Shown here: positions 10,262 to 25,478 of the stretch, piece by piece
How positions within the stretch are numbered: position 1 is the first letter of the stretch
How the letters are laid out: every line of letters starts with the position of its first letter
Assembly (NCBI GenBank): GCA_947561395.2
Contig: OX387184.1
Coordinates: 55,239,197 to 55,303,196 of the forward strand
Length of the DNA stretch: 64,000 bases
Origin: Buxus sempervirens
Lineage: Eukaryota; Streptophyta; Magnoliopsida; Buxales; Buxaceae
Reading direction: 5' to 3'
Made by a program: the position numbers and the translations under genes
Notes under the pieces: model-generated
Seen by the model: the letters and a program-made list of their open reading frames with translations, nothing else
What the model was told of the DNA's origin: nothing
Databases searched by the model: none

Positions 10262-11251
10262 AACTAGGGGAAAAGAGAACAGGTGGATCCGTAGGGTAGA
10301 CCCCCATGTGCTCTAATCTGTGAGATGTGGCTATTTTAAATATTTTGATCATGTTTTAATGCTTTTTATGATGAATCTGAATGAATAACATGAATCTATG
10401 ATGTTTATAGCATGAGATCCCCTATTTTTGCTAAAATTTGGATTTTTGCCACTTTTGCACCTACAGCACTGTTTTCGTGATTTTTGTGGTTTTAGGCTAT
10501 GATCTTGGATTTATCATGATCAATATGGTAGATCTGAATCTAGAAGCCTGAAAATAAATTCTAGGGTTTCATAAGATGTTTTTTAAAATTGTTTTTCATT
10601 ATTGAGATAAGACCCTACGGTCTAAATTCTCCCCTTTTGGTGTTTTTCATAAACGTGAGTCTTTTTGGTTTTGATTTTCAGATTTAATGTGAAATTTGGG
10701 CTTTATCTATGTCCTGGACTATTCAAGTTCAATTTTGAAATATTTTATAAAAATCATATTTTTCCAGATTTCTAGAATTTTGACTTGAAGCCAGATTTTT
10801 GGATTTTTCACTTTAAATTGATCTGATTTTATCTCAATTTTGTTTTGATCATGAAACCCTAGGAATGGTATGATCATGTTTGATAGTTCTGGATCAATCA
10901 GACTATTCATATGAAAAAAACCATATATTTTTATCTTCTTTTTCGTGATTTTTGTGATTTTTATAGCAAGCTTTTCCCTTTAATTTAACATGAACAAATA
11001 CCTGGCAACCACCTTGTGTGGATGAATAGGGGTGCCTAACACCTTCCCCTGTTCATAACTTAATCCCCTTACCCATCTCTGGTGATTTTTTTTAGGAGGG
11101 TTATTTTTACCCTAAAAGTGCCTTTTGTGCTTATTTAATATTCTGGTGTCCATTCACACCTAGATTGAATGGTGGCGACTCTTTGTTTAATTTAATCCCG
11201 TGTGATGATGGAGGAAATCATTAAAGATTCGATTTTTTCCCATGTCTCACA

Positions 11252-12602
11252 GTGTGACATGGATTGACACATGCACAATAATGATTATTCAAAAATTTTT
11301 AATGTTCTTGTGGCTTGTTGAATGAAATAAAGTTGATTTAGAAAAGCTTTTTATGCCAGGTGGAACTATTTTTCCTTTTAGGCCTACAACCTATATATGC
11401 ATCTAATTTAGAATTGCTTTACAATAAATGTATTTAATTGTAGTTCTGTTCAAATAATCTTCTGTATGACAATTATTCATTGCAACATGTAGTACTATAT
11501 GTTTAAAAAGATTATATAACAGTTAAGTAATGGATGCAAGTAAATAGGATTAAGATAAAATAAAAATATGGTAGTTAAAATATTTCAAATAAGGGTGCAA
11601 TTCGGTTAGTTCAGTTTTGCATTTTTTTCAAGGCAACACCAAGCTGAGTCACAATGTGCCAAAGCAACCCAAAACAGAAATGAAATTGTTACAATCGTAT
11701 AATCTAAAGTTTTTAGTAATTTGTGTAAGGCATCTATCACCCAAGTAATTAAGAATCCCATAATCCAAGTCCGAGGTGGATTCTGAGTTTAGCATGGCTT
11801 GTAGAATCAGATTCTTGAAGCTGAAATCCAAAATGCCCTCCAAACTCCTCCTTAGAATGAGAGCCATTGAGAATGTCAACTACAGAAGTATAGTTGTTTG
11901 TATCACAATCCAAAAGAACTATAAGCCTTGATCGATGCAATTGAATGTCAGTCTTTGGACTTTGCATATTTTAAGAAAATATTGGGATGGTTTGTTTTCT
12001 TTATAATCTTCAAAATATTTTGTTATTTTTGTTGGTTCCTGATTTTTTTTCTTTTAAGTAATTTTTGCACAAAAAGGAATTGGCTAGAATTTACATTTTG
12101 AACGAGCTTTGTTTCATTCGTGGTCTTTTAAATCTCTTGGATATCAAGCAACATAAAATGGGGCTTATGAATTTAGAGATGGTAACTAGTTGTTTTACCT
12201 GTGCTAAGCACATGAACATATATACTTAAATATGTTTTTTTAAATAATTTAAAATAACTGTTACAATGAGTAAATATAATATAGTTGGATGTTTTGTTAC
12301 CATATGTAAGCATGCCAATAGTTTATTTATAGTCCAAGATTTTAATGGCAACAATTTCTTATATCATTAAATCTTTTATTTGAAGGATTCAATATTTTGT
12401 TGGCCATTTTTTTGCTTCCAGTAAAGTCCTTTTTTTAGTGAAAATTATACAATTTTCATCCATTGTTTGTTAATGACATAATTGTTCTAGTTATGTGAAT
12501 AAGCTTTCATTACCTAGTTTTACAGATGGCAACCAAAACCCTAACTCGCCCTTATCGGTTTCATAGCAAGGACAGGTTGGGGTTAATTAATAGTTATTAA
12601 TG
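11252..12602. repeat. Remnant of kinase-array 3' flank ('unit 0')
   Basis: Sequence from about 11270 to 11970 matches 20915-21900 and 31640-32330, which lie downstream of kinase genes 1 and 2. This implies a further array unit once lay to the left and was displaced by the giant element. No kinase coding sequence remains. 11970-12602 is AT-rich with nothing recognisable. Confidence 0.6.
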
Positions 12603-13764
12603 AACTATTATTTAATAATAACTCAAAAGATGAAATGTGTTGGGGCTTCACAAGAAATGGAAAGTTTACTTTCAAATCAGCTACATGGGGAATAAATAGT
12701 GAAAACAGATATCAACCCCAGAATAAAGAGATCATTAGAAAGATGTGGGCTTTAAAATGCCCACCAAAAATGAAGATTTTCTCATGGATGTTCCTAAATA
12801 AGTGTCTTCCTACAGGAGAGCTAATTTCATCTAGAAATCTAATTGTTGACAAGAAGTGTACTTTATGTAGAGAGTATGATGAAGATAATAATCATTTGTT
12901 TGAGGAATGTATTTTTACAAAACAGATTTGGTAGCTAAACAATACACTAAATCAGATTATGATGAAAGAACATAATGACATTTGGGACTGCCTAAAAGAA
13001 ACAACAGATATAGGTTTTGGGATGTTAGAAAAAGATGTTGGGTATATGTTGGAAATTATGGGAAGTAAGAAATAAAATGAGATTTGAAAATATTCACTTA
13101 GATCCAAATCAAGTTATTGAAAATGCAGCATATAATCTAACTTCATATGAAGAAGCAAATGAAGCTAATGCTATTTTTTGCAGGTAGCAAGGAGAGCGGT
13201 GAAGGAAGACAACAAAAGCAGGAGGTGACTTGGAAACCTCTTAAATGTTAGTGGTGCAAACTGAATTTTGATGGGGCTATAAGCAAAAATGGAAAAGCTG
13301 CAATTGGAGGAGGCTAAGAAGATGGGACGGAAATCTAATTTTGTTGTATGCATGGAAAACTTCTTGATGTTTTTAGAACTGAACTACTTGCTTTATTAGA
13401 AGGTATTAGATTAGCAAATGATGTAGGAATTAACTTTGGGAAGTTGAAGGGGATGCCTTGCAGGTTATCAAATGTGTTTTGGGAGAAGGAAGTATATCTT
13501 GGCAGGAAGAACCCATCTTACAGGATATTAAATTTTTGGCTAGCAAGCTACCTACAGAAGATGGAGATCAGACATATCTCTCGTGGCGCTAACCAGGTTG
13601 TAGATACAATGGCAAAATTGGGACTAGCGTTAAGGAAGAAGTTTGTGTTGAGGAATGAGTTTCCTAACTTTTTGAAAAAACTATTGAAAAGCTACTACAT
13701 GGACATTATTAAGTAATGATATTTTCAATTACCAAAAAAAAAAAAAAAACTATTATTTGATAAT
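12603..13764 (+). mobile_element. 5'-truncated L1-type LINE with target duplication
   Basis: Contains the tail of a plant LINE polyprotein: a reverse-transcriptase zinc-binding domain at 12635-12934 (CPPKMKIFSWMFLNKCLPTG; Cys pair in CTLCREYDED) and an RNase H-like domain at 13348-13716 (ELLALLEGIRLA, HISRGANQVVDTMAKLG). Stops lie between them, so it is dead. It ends in an A-tail at about 13733-13749. A 17-bp duplication with one mismatch (AACTATTATTTRATAAT) flanks it at 12603-12619 and 13748-13764. Confidence 0.8.
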
Positions 13765-15142
13765 TTAATAATTATTATTTAATTAAAGGATTATTATTAT
13801 AGAAATATTGGGATACATAACACAATCAAATTATTTTAATAACTGATAATTGTTTAACTAATTAAAATTTAATTATATTATAATATATTAGTAAAATAAA
13901 TATTTCTTGTAAAAATAATAGTAAAATTAATATTTAAAGTTGCGCTCAAATGGGCCACTTTAAATAATATGTCTCATTACTATTATTAAATAATAGTAAA
14001 ATAAATATTTAAATTAAGATATATCTAAAAATTAACTTTTCTTTTTTGTTTTCATTTTTAATAATATAATTCTGAGATATATCATTAGCAATTGCAGCTG
14101 GGAACACAAAGATCTTTTTGGTGAAGAGACATTGGCAACCACATATTCAACAAATTTTTTGGAAATTAAATAGAGATATATATCTTTGATTGTTCGATTA
14201 TTAATTTAGTCAAAGATAATTATGGGTTTCTAGTTGATTTCCTTGTGCTAAGCATTGGAAGATATATATTTTCCATGCATAATATTTTATTAAATGATGT
14301 AAAATATATATTACTTTCTTTAAATTTATGGGTAGGACATTTTGGAAATATATATGTTAAATAATGGACCAATAATTTAAGAAAGTACAAACACATAAAA
14401 AAATAATAAGAAAAAAAATCCACTTTTTAAATAAGAGAAAAATAATTTTGATTTAAAAATTTAGACAATAGACATATATTGTCGGAAACGAAATATTGGT
14501 TTGGTTCATAATTGAGAATGAATATACATATATTTAATTTAAATAATGGGTTACTTTCTGATAATTAAATTAATGATAATTTTTGAAAATAATTTAGAAT
14601 TAGTCTCCGTGATCGGAGTAATCTCTATCAATTTAAATAAATGATACTTTTTGATAGTTAACGTGATTAAAATAATAATGAGGGCATTTTTGGAGATATC
14701 TTTTGTAAACAGTAAAATGACACTCATTCTCAATTATTTAAAAAAGGTATCACTACTTTTAAATTATTAAGAATTAGGTGACTGAATATGGATTATATTT
14801 TAAGAATATCACGAAAACCAATTTCCCTAGAAATTGATCACGTGAGAGCAGTTGTGGCATATTTTTTAAGAAATTTATCACATGAGCATTAGGTCTCTTT
14901 ATCATTTTGTTAAAGATAATAATAGGTTTATTGGGCCCTAAAACAATAAGGATTAATTATATGATCTTAATTTAGTTAAAGATAATATTGGAGAAAGATA
15001 TCACATCCACGTGAAGGTAAGATATATGTAAATGTTTTAAGAAATTATTTATTTTAATAAATTATTTTAATGTGGGCCCAAAAAGGCGATTGGAGAAATA
15101 AGGGGATGTCCATGTGGAGGAGAGAGAAGGTGGTGTTTTTTT
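13765..15142. other. AT-rich intergenic stretch, nothing recognised
   Basis: Very AT-rich with no long reading frame and no clear element ends. It interrupts the alignment between array flank to the left and the conserved block from 15143, so it may be an old unrecognised insertion. Confidence 0.4.
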
Positions 15143-15289
15143 GGCAAACCCGAGCATGCCCAGTAAGAGTTTAGCCCATACCAAACCCTAACTATATATA
15201 TATATATATATGATAGGCTAGGTTTGGGGTGGTTTTTGGCAAACCCGAACATGCCCGGTAAGATTTTAGCCCATATCAAACCCTAGCCC
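15143..15289 (+). repeat. Direct repeat pair separated by a TA microsatellite
   Basis: Two ~50-bp copies at 15143-15192 and 15239-15289, sharing GGCAAACCCGA and TTTAGCCCATA, flank a (TA)n run at about 15190-15211. The same block occurs once at about 22034-22085, so it belongs to the duplicated array unit and was doubled here. Confidence 0.6.
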
Positions 15290-16060
15290 ACCCCATTTTG
15301 GGTTGTTAATGTGGTAGATTGGGGTTTACCCAATTGTACTATAAAAAATGCAAAAAAAAAAAAATAATAATAATAATAATAATAATATTTCAAAATAGAA
15401 TATATAAATTAAAAATATATTTATTCATAAATATTTGTTTTTTATATGTTATATATATTAAAAATAGATTTAATGAATTAAGGTCAAGGTCAAGGCGGCT
15501 TAAGCTAAACCCTAACCTACCCCTAATCCTGTTTTTCCCATACCGATTTTCTGACTGAGCCATGGGTTTTTAAATAGTTTTTCGTACATCTATAAATCTA
15601 TTGACTACTAGATATGAGTATTGGCTCCATCTAAGCGACCTACCAATCCCCGTCGTGGCATCTCGGCCGAGTCAACCATCCAATAAACTCAGTCAATGAA
15701 GCCTTTTGCTATGATCTATATATAATATCTGACTTTTCTTTTGTGATAGTGAAAATACAGACATTTATGCCAATTTAATTTGAAAAGAGGAAATTAATGA
15801 CGATACAGGATTCACTTAGAATTTTCTATCATAAACATGCCAAAGTTGAACAGTTCGTCGCAAGTTTTTGAAAGATTCTTCAAACCCTGCATCATGCAAA
15901 AGACAAGAGTTCGGTGTTGTGTTGAAAAGGACTTATCTCCAGAGGTGGGGCCGGGAGTTTTTGGACTCGCCTTATCCGGAATGTGCAACACCTTGAATGA
16001 CTGGTTGTCTGAGCTGGTGGGGAAGGGGTACGCACCACTTACCTCCAAAGTGGTGTGACG
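15290..16060 (+). repeat. Array upstream block with an orphan copy of the kinase promoter region
   Basis: 15300-15600 corresponds to 22100-22900 of the next unit. 15700-15935 contains the same motifs found just upstream of the kinase genes (a TATATAATATCTGA segment, 'GAACATGCCAAA'-like sequence, and the 'TCTTCAACCCTGC..CATGCAAA' segment seen at 17060 and 26130), but no kinase follows. It is therefore an extra promoter-region copy about 1.2 kb before gene 1's own. Short reading frames here are not convincing genes. Confidence 0.5.
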
Positions 16061-17272
16061 TTCTTGGACTCTAGCCGCACCATGCGACAGCTTGTGAAAA
16101 CTGATTGTTACAGCTGGAGGTGGAATTGTCAAACAATTCTTCCATTTGATGAAAGTGGGGAGTAGAACCCTTTGACAAGCACAAGACCTTACCACCAGCG
16201 CTGGTGGTACCCCAAGATGAAAGTAACTTGAAATAATATAAATGTATATATAGAAAAGTGGGGTCTTCTAGAAATACTTGTGTATCTTACCAGGTTTTTT
16301 TATTTAAAACATTTTACTAGACAAGGACTCCAATAATAAAAATTAATACTGATAATAATAGCTTATTTGTCTACATTTCCCTTTTAAGGCTATGTATGTT
16401 TGGGTAGAGACTAGAGGGTAGTGGGAAGTAAAGTTAAAAAAAATTATTTTACTTTCTTTCCTTTGTTTTCCCTTGAGGAAAATGTTTAGAGCCTTTTAAT
16501 AGAAATAAACTCTTTTGAAAATTTATTTGCCAATTAGCCCATGTATTCCTGTGAACCAAACACATGACAAGTTCATATTCTTTGTTTTCCTATAGATCCA
16601 CCAAACCAAACACAACCTATCAGTAGTCTATGTGTCCATACTCATGAATACAATTGAGGCAAAATATTTATAAATATTACACAAAGACCAAAAAGAAATG
16701 TGTGGCTAGTCTTGTAAGTGGGTGCATGAACTAATAGCTTCCTTGACCCAAGAAATATTATGTCAATATTTCAAAGACTTTGACCACAAAAAACCACCCA
16801 TTCATCAACCCTTACGCAATTAGAACATAAAAGCCCAGTCAATTCTCTTTCGAAGACTTTCAACGTCTTCCCCTGTCTTTAAACCCTCTTATTTAATAAG
16901 CTAGTAAGGGAAAATACAGAACTTTTATGGCAGTCTATCAATTTGACTAGAGGAAGTTAATGGCATCACAGGATTGACTTGGAATTTATTATCATGAACA
17001 GGTTTGATTGGTTTTTTGTGAGAAGAGTGTGCTGGGTCCGACATCTTTTCGCAAGCTTTTGAAGATTCTTCAACCCCTGCGTCTCATGCAAAGATTGAGA
17101 CTGGTGTCGTGTTGAACTCGAGAAGTAAAATGCATTGTTCTTTTGGTAAATGAAAAGGACATGTAGAATAGTCATCACTGACTCTCTAATCCTTATTTTG
17201 GTTTAAATGTCATGGACATCAGAACACCTCCTCCCAAGCTTCTTGTTAAGTGCAAAAGAAATTGTTGCAGAG
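16061..17272 (+). promoter_or_regulatory. Upstream region of kinase gene 1
   Basis: The last ~330 bp (16940-17272) align by eye with the DNA before kinase copies 2 and 3, including 'TTTTGGTTTAAATGTCA' about 65 bp before the start codon. No single clear TATA box was identified. 16200-16900 holds nothing else recognised. Confidence 0.4.
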
Positions 17273-19663
17273 ATGGGAATCATGAAAGGTGTGTGGTTCT
17301 TGTCTTTTTTGTTGTTTCTTTGCTTCTCTCTCAAAACCCATCTCTCCATTGCCATAGACACCATTTCTTTTGGCCAGTCTCTCACTGGAAACCAGACCAT
17401 TGTGTCTAGAGGTGGCGTCTATGAACTTGGGTTCTTCACACCGGGTAATTCTTCTCACAACTACTACATAGGAATCTGGTACAAGAAAATTCCAATTCAA
17501 TCGGTGGTTTGGGTAGCTAACAGAGATAAACCCCTCTCTGACCCATCTTCTTCTGAACTTAGAATTTCAGAAGATGGGAACCTTGTTCTGTTAAACCAGT
17601 CCAAATTCCCAATTTGGTCCACAAATTTGAGCTATGCTATCTCTGTTGCTACCGAAGCAGTGCTTCTTGAGTCTGGAAATTTTGTTCTGAGGAGTTCATC
17701 TGCTATCTTTTGGCAGAGCTTTGATCACCCAACCGATTCATGGTTACCGGGTGGAAAGGTTATATATCGACGGAAAGGCAGTAAGGAAAAACAGACGTTT
17801 ATTTCCTGGAGAAATAGAGAAGATCCTTCTCCCGGGAGGTACTCCTTTGACGTGGACCCAAGTGGGAGTTACCAATCTTTGCTTGTATGGAAGAGGTCTA
17901 TAACATATTGGAGTAGTGGGACTTGGAATGGACAGTTCTTCGATGCAATTCCGGAAATGAGGCTAGGTAATATCCTCAATTTCAGCTTTATTACGACCGA
18001 GAACGAAAGCTATTTCACATGGACTCTTTATAATAATTCTATCATGTCTAGATTGGTGTTGGATGTAACTGGGCAAATCAAGCAAATGTCATGGTTGGAG
18101 GAGGAGAAAGAATGGAATATATTTTGGTCTAAACCATTACATCAATGCCAGGTTCATGCGATTTGTGGGGCCTTTGGTTTGTGCAAAGAGGGATCTGATT
18201 GTAGCTGTCTACATGGCTTTGAACCACGCAGTTCAAAAGATTGGAATCTAAGCGATTGGTCTGGTGGGTGTATCAGGAAAATACCCTTTCAATGTGAGAA
18301 TCATAGTTTGGTAGATGAGGAGAAGCATAGTTTTTTACAGATTTCAAACATGAGATTGCCCAAAAATCGACAAGAGTTAGTACTTGGGAACGCCATAGAT
18401 TGCAAATTGGCTTGCTTGAACAAATGTTCTTGCAATGCTTATTCATTTCATGGTGGTCGATGTTTAGTATGGGATGGTGATCTGTTAAATCTGGAACAAC
18501 TCTCAGTTGGGGACAGTGATGGTGAAGATCTCTACATCCGAGTTGCTGCTTCGGAGCTTCAGAATTATGGAGTTAAGAAAAGGAAATCAGCAACTGGAAC
18601 TATTGTGAGTACAGTTACTGTGAGTGTATTCTTCACAGGACTGGTTTTGGTGCTGATTTGGAAAAGGCAAAGGAGAGGGTCAGTTAAATTTTGGAAGGGA
18701 AATGAGGTTTCTTTGGTTTCCTTTGGATACAAAGACTTACAAACCGTAACCAGAAGCTTTTCTGAAAAGTTGGGTGGAGGAGGTTTTGGTTCTGTTTTTA
18801 AGGGGACACTGCCAGATTCAACACTCGTAGCAGTTAAAATGCTTGAACGTCCTCAACAAGGGGAGAAGCAATTCCGAGCTGAAGTTAGCACAATCGGGAT
18901 GATCCAGCATGTCAATCTTGTTCGCCTTCGAGGGTTTTGCTCTGAAAGTGATAAAAGGTTGTTGGTCTACGATTACATGCCTAATGGTTCTTTAGACTCA
19001 CATCTGTTTCATCAAAAGGATTCTGAGATCTTAGAATGGAATATGAGATATCAAATTGCACTTGGTACAGCTCGAGGATTGGCTTACCTCCATGAGAAAT
19101 GTAGAGATTGTATTATACACTGTGACATAAAACCTGAGAATATACTTCTAGATGCTGAATTTTGTCCCAAGGTTGCAGATTTTGGTCTTGCAAAGCTTGT
19201 TGGCAGGGAGTTCAGTCGGGTTTTGACAACAATCAGAGGAACTAGAGGCTATCTTGCACCAGAGTGGATAGCTGGCGTAGCCATAACTGCAAAAGCTGAT
19301 GTTTACAGCTATGGAATGATGCTTTTTGAAATTATATCAGGAAGGAGAAACTCTCGGCAATATGAGGATGGAAAGGTTGATTTCCTCCCTGCTTGGGCTG
19401 GTAGGAAAATCGCCGAAGGTGAAGATGTCCTTGTTCTCTTGGACCACAGGTTAGAGGGCAATGCTAATGTGGAGGAGCTCACAAGAGCTTGTAGAGTTGC
19501 TTGTTGGTGCATCCAAGATAATGAGACTGATAGGCCATCAATGGGCCACGTGGTACAGATCCTTGAGGGTATGTTGGACGTAAATCTGCCTCCTATCCCA
19601 GGTTTTCTTCAACTTCTTGTTGGAAACCATGATAATACAGCCTTCCTCACACTGTCTTCCTAA
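17273..19663 (+). CDS. G-type lectin S-receptor-like Ser/Thr protein kinase, copy 1 (intact)
   Basis: Single-exon, 796 residues, closely resembling Arabidopsis At2g19130. Start set at the ATG before MGIMKGVWFLSFLLFLCF, the signal peptide; an in-frame ATG 66 bp upstream would bury it. Order: signal peptide 1-28; bulb-type lectin ~30-150 ([11 protein letters not shown]); S-locus glycoprotein region ~190-300 (WSSGTWNG); EGF-like Cys cluster ~292-341; PAN/apple ~355-425; transmembrane helix ~443-463; kinase ~495-765. Kinase motifs: GGGGFGSV 501-508, Lys522, HCDIKPEN with catalytic Asp618, DFG Asp636, GTRGYLAPEW. HCD in place of HRD marks a non-RD kinase, a class common among immune receptors. It should act at the plasma membrane. 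The ligand is unknown. Confidence 0.93.
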   Translation: MGIMKGVWFLSFLLFLCFSLKTHLSIAIDTISFGQSLTGNQTIVSRGGVYELGFFTPGNSSHNYYIGIWYKKIPIQSVVWVANRDKPLSDPSSSELRISEDGNLVLLNQSKFPIWSTNLSYAISVATEAVLLESGNFVLRSSSAIFWQSFDHPTDSWLPGGKVIYRRKGSKEKQTFISWRNREDPSPGRYSFDVDPSGSYQSLLVWKRSITYWSSGTWNGQFFDAIPEMRLGNILNFSFITTENESYFTWTLYNNSIMSRLVLDVTGQIKQMSWLEEEKEWNIFWSKPLHQCQVHAICGAFGLCKEGSDCSCLHGFEPRSSKDWNLSDWSGGCIRKIPFQCENHSLVDEEKHSFLQISNMRLPKNRQELVLGNAIDCKLACLNKCSCNAYSFHGGRCLVWDGDLLNLEQLSVGDSDGEDLYIRVAASELQNYGVKKRKSATGTIVSTVTVSVFFTGLVLVLIWKRQRRGSVKFWKGNEVSLVSFGYKDLQTVTRSFSEKLGGGGFGSVFKGTLPDSTLVAVKMLERPQQGEKQFRAEVSTIGMIQHVNLVRLRGFCSESDKRLLVYDYMPNGSLDSHLFHQKDSEILEWNMRYQIALGTARGLAYLHEKCRDCIIHCDIKPENILLDAEFCPKVADFGLAKLVGREFSRVLTTIRGTRGYLAPEWIAGVAITAKADVYSYGMMLFEIISGRRNSRQYEDGKVDFLPAWAGRKIAEGEDVLVLLDHRLEGNANVEELTRACRVACWCIQDNETDRPSMGHVVQILEGMLDVNLPPIPGFLQLLVGNHDNTAFLTLSS

Positions 19664-23014
<3,351 letters not shown>

Positions 23015-25478
23015 CAGGCATGCTTTTATAGAGCTGAGCTAGATGGCAGATTCAAGGGAGTTAACTTGAAGAAAGGTGGTATCTCTTTATCACACCTTAT
23101 GTGTGCTGATGATGTCTATATCTATGGTAATGCAACAGATAGAGATGTCCATACTCTTTCCAGAATATTGTATAGATATTGTCTGGAGTCTGGTGAGTCC
23201 ATTAATACTTCCAAATCTTCTTTGCACTTCAACTGGAATACTTCCCACCAATGGCAGGCTCAGGTAATGCAAGCTCTAGGTATATATAACTAGCAAAGAA
23301 TGCCAATTAAGTACCTCAGCATCCCCGTTCTTGATAGGAAAAATAAAGCTAAAGATTGTGAGGATCTCATTCATAGAATTTCTGATAGAATTAATGGTTG
23401 GAAATCTCTCATGTTATCTCAGATGGATCGCACTGCGTTAATTCAATCTGTCTTAAGTACCCAACCACTACATTACCTAACTTGTTTCATGTTGCCACAG
23501 GAAATTTTGAAAAAAATTAATAAATTGGCTCGCCAATTCTTTTGGAGACAGCGTGATGATTCCCAGGCGTTGCATACCATTTGCTGGGAAAAAGTCACAC
23601 TTCCTTGGAAGCAAGGTGGACTCAATATAAAGAGGTCGGAACAGATGAACAAAGCTTTAATACTCAAGGCAGCGTGGCAACTCATCATGGAGCATAAGGG
23701 GATTTGGGCACACATCATGAAGGAGATTTACTTCCCCGTACAAGTTTCCTTGAGGCTCAGTTCAGACCAAACTATTCTTTCGGCTGGAGGCAATTGAGGA
23801 CCTCCGTTGAGTGGACTAGAAAAGGGAGTTTTTGGATAATCTCAAATGGTAAGGACATCAACATTCTCACAGATAATTGGATTCAAGGGACAGAAGAGCC
23901 TATAGTTGTTCAAAGGAACATGGATCAGTTCAACCTCAACACTGTTGACCAACACTGTTGACCAACTTCTCATTCCAAGTACCCACTTATGGAATACGGA
24001 TCTCATCTCAAAATTCTGGGATGAGGATACAGCACGATCAATTCGATCAATTCTGGCTATGCAGGTAAGTCCTTCTTTGGGCCGAGACATTCGTGTCTGG
24101 AAAGCCACAGCAAATGGTAACTATTCAGTCTCCTCTGCCTATAGACTTATGTTAGGCTCCTTATCTGAAGTTACTCTGCTGTGTGGGTCAAATGTTGGCA
24201 TCTTAATTGTCCTGGTAGGATAAAATTAAACCTGTGGAAGTGTCTTTACAATGTCCTTCCTACTGCTGATGTCATTCATTCGTTTCTCAATGGAATTGAC
24301 AGGGTTTGCTATCTATGCAGGGAGCAGATAGAAAGCCTTGATCATTTGATGCTCAAGTGTCCCTTCTCAAGGGCATTGTGGTTCAAGGCATTGGGTGGTA
24401 CTGCTCTATCTCATGGCCCTCAGTCTTCCTTTTTTAATTGGTTTAAACATCTAATGTCAATTAAAGAAAAACTAGCTGATTTCAATTTATTCGATTTTCT
24501 TACAGGGGTTGCCAATTTTGTGTGGACTATTTGGAGAAGGAGAAATGCTGCTGTTTTTTATGACAAAGCCCAACAGATTGAAGAAGAATGTGCTATGTTA
24601 GCTTGACTGCAACAGGACTCACACTATTTACAACAACTTTCATTCACTATGGGGAATCAGAGTTTCCAGCGGCATATCAAGTGGATTGACTCCAATTATC
24701 CGTACACCTAGATTAATTTTGATGGTGCTTGGAGGTCTTCTTCTCAGCAGGCTGCTATTGGTGGCATTTGTAGAGATAACCTGGGTCTCTTTAATGCTGG
24801 ATTCGTGTCCCAGGTTGGAGCTGATTCCGCCATTCAAGCTGAAGCTTTGGCTGCTATTGAAGCTGTTAAATTAGCCTTGCACCTTCATCTATCTCATGTG
24901 ATCTTGGAAGGTGATGCAAAAGTTATTATTGACTTGCTGGAGCATCCTCATGCAGATTTTCCTTGGTGTATTAGAGGTCCTTTGTCAGAGCTGAAGAATT
25001 TAAGTCTCCATTTTCAGTCCATTCGTTTTTCTCATACCTTGAGGGAAGCTAATTAGGTGGCGGACCTGTTAACAAACTTTGCTTTAGATAACCATCCTTG
25101 TGTGTGGCTTGTTTCTCCTCCTCCCTGTATTTCTTCCTCTGTGTTTGTTGATGTGCGTGGTGTAACATTCTTTGGGGATTTCTACAGTTAATACATGTGT
25201 GATGTGTGTGTTGGGTACCAAAAAAAGAGATCATTTCGTCTCCTTGGTGGTACGATCCGTGATACACTAAGAGATTGCTTTATAGTTAACTGCTCTTCCA
25301 TCCACAATTGTACATGCTTTATTGTTTTATTTTCTATTGTGTCAGATGAAATCATTATCATTAATTCCTTCATTTTGAAATCTGAAAACTAAAAAGCACC
25401 CTTTCTTTTAGTGTATCACGGATCGTACCACCGAGTGGTAGGAGACGAAACGCTCTCAAAAAAAACAGGCATGCTTTT
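23015..25478 (+). mobile_element. 5'-truncated L1-type LINE with 13-bp target duplication
   Basis: Encodes the C-terminal half of a LINE RT polyprotein, with frameshifts and stops: an RT segment with the catalytic ADDV motif (HLMCADDVYIY) at 23006-23293, the RT-connection region 23300-23797, a zinc-binding region (CYLCREQIESLDHLMLKCPF) at 24181-24606, and an RNase H-like domain around 24710-25170 (INFDGAW, then AEALAAIEAVKLAL). The target duplication CAGGCATGCTTTT occurs at 23015-23027 and 25466-25478, so the body is 23028-25465. Its A-tail is interrupted by a MITE. Confidence 0.85.
25227..25457. mobile_element. MITE with ~50-bp terminal inverted repeats, in the LINE A-tail
   Basis: 231 bp. 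The left end GAGATCATTTCGTCTCCT and the complement of the right end, GAGAGCGTTTCGTCTCCT, continue as an inverted repeat through the shared segment GGTGGTACGATCCGTGATAC. It is flanked by runs of 7 and 8 A, consistent with a target duplication inside the LINE poly(A). Length, TIR size and flanks fit a Mutator-like or similar MITE; superfamily unsure. Confidence 0.75.

Larger units (their letters stand above)
1..11251 (+). mobile_element. 3' part of a giant Ty3/gypsy (Tat/Ogre-like) retrotransposon with antisense cargo genes
   Basis: The window opens inside pol and runs through the integrase stop at 1303, about 8.1 kb of non-pol sequence, a polypurine tract (9418-9431) and a 3' LTR (9432-11251). 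The 5' LTR, gag and most of pol lie left of the window. The integrase C-terminus carries the phrase VYGMEAVLPVEVEIP, which I associate with the Tat lineage. Two multi-exon genes on the opposite strand fill the pol-LTR interval. From memory, extra and sometimes antisense genes are known in Tat/Ogre elements. The element sits in tandem kinase-array DNA: sequence just right of the LTR (from about 11255) matches kinase 3' flank near 20915 and 31640. The right target duplication should be GTGTG (11252-11256); its left partner is not visible. Confidence 0.85.
9432..11251 (+). mobile_element. LTR A: 3' LTR of the giant Tat-like element (1820 bp)
   Basis: Begins TGTAGACACCCCAAATTGCA and ends CATGTCTCACA; the same termini occur in B and, in inverse orientation, F. 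U3 holds the dyad array (9535-9638). A TATA box TATAAATA lies at 9840-9847, about 200 bp after the array. The leader contains two copies, about 154 bp apart, of a stem-loop motif (10081-10107, 10235-10261). A TGGCGACTCT decamer resembling the primer binding site lies at 11173-11182, about 70 bp before the LTR end. Confidence 0.88.

Noticed and set aside
15812..16195. 127-codon open frame near 16 kb as a gene
   Set aside because: Lies in the duplicated kinase upstream block and is not open in the other copies.
17207..17272. Upstream ATG of kinase 1 as start
   Set aside because: It would place 22 residues before a clear signal peptide, and that extension is not collinear in copy 2.
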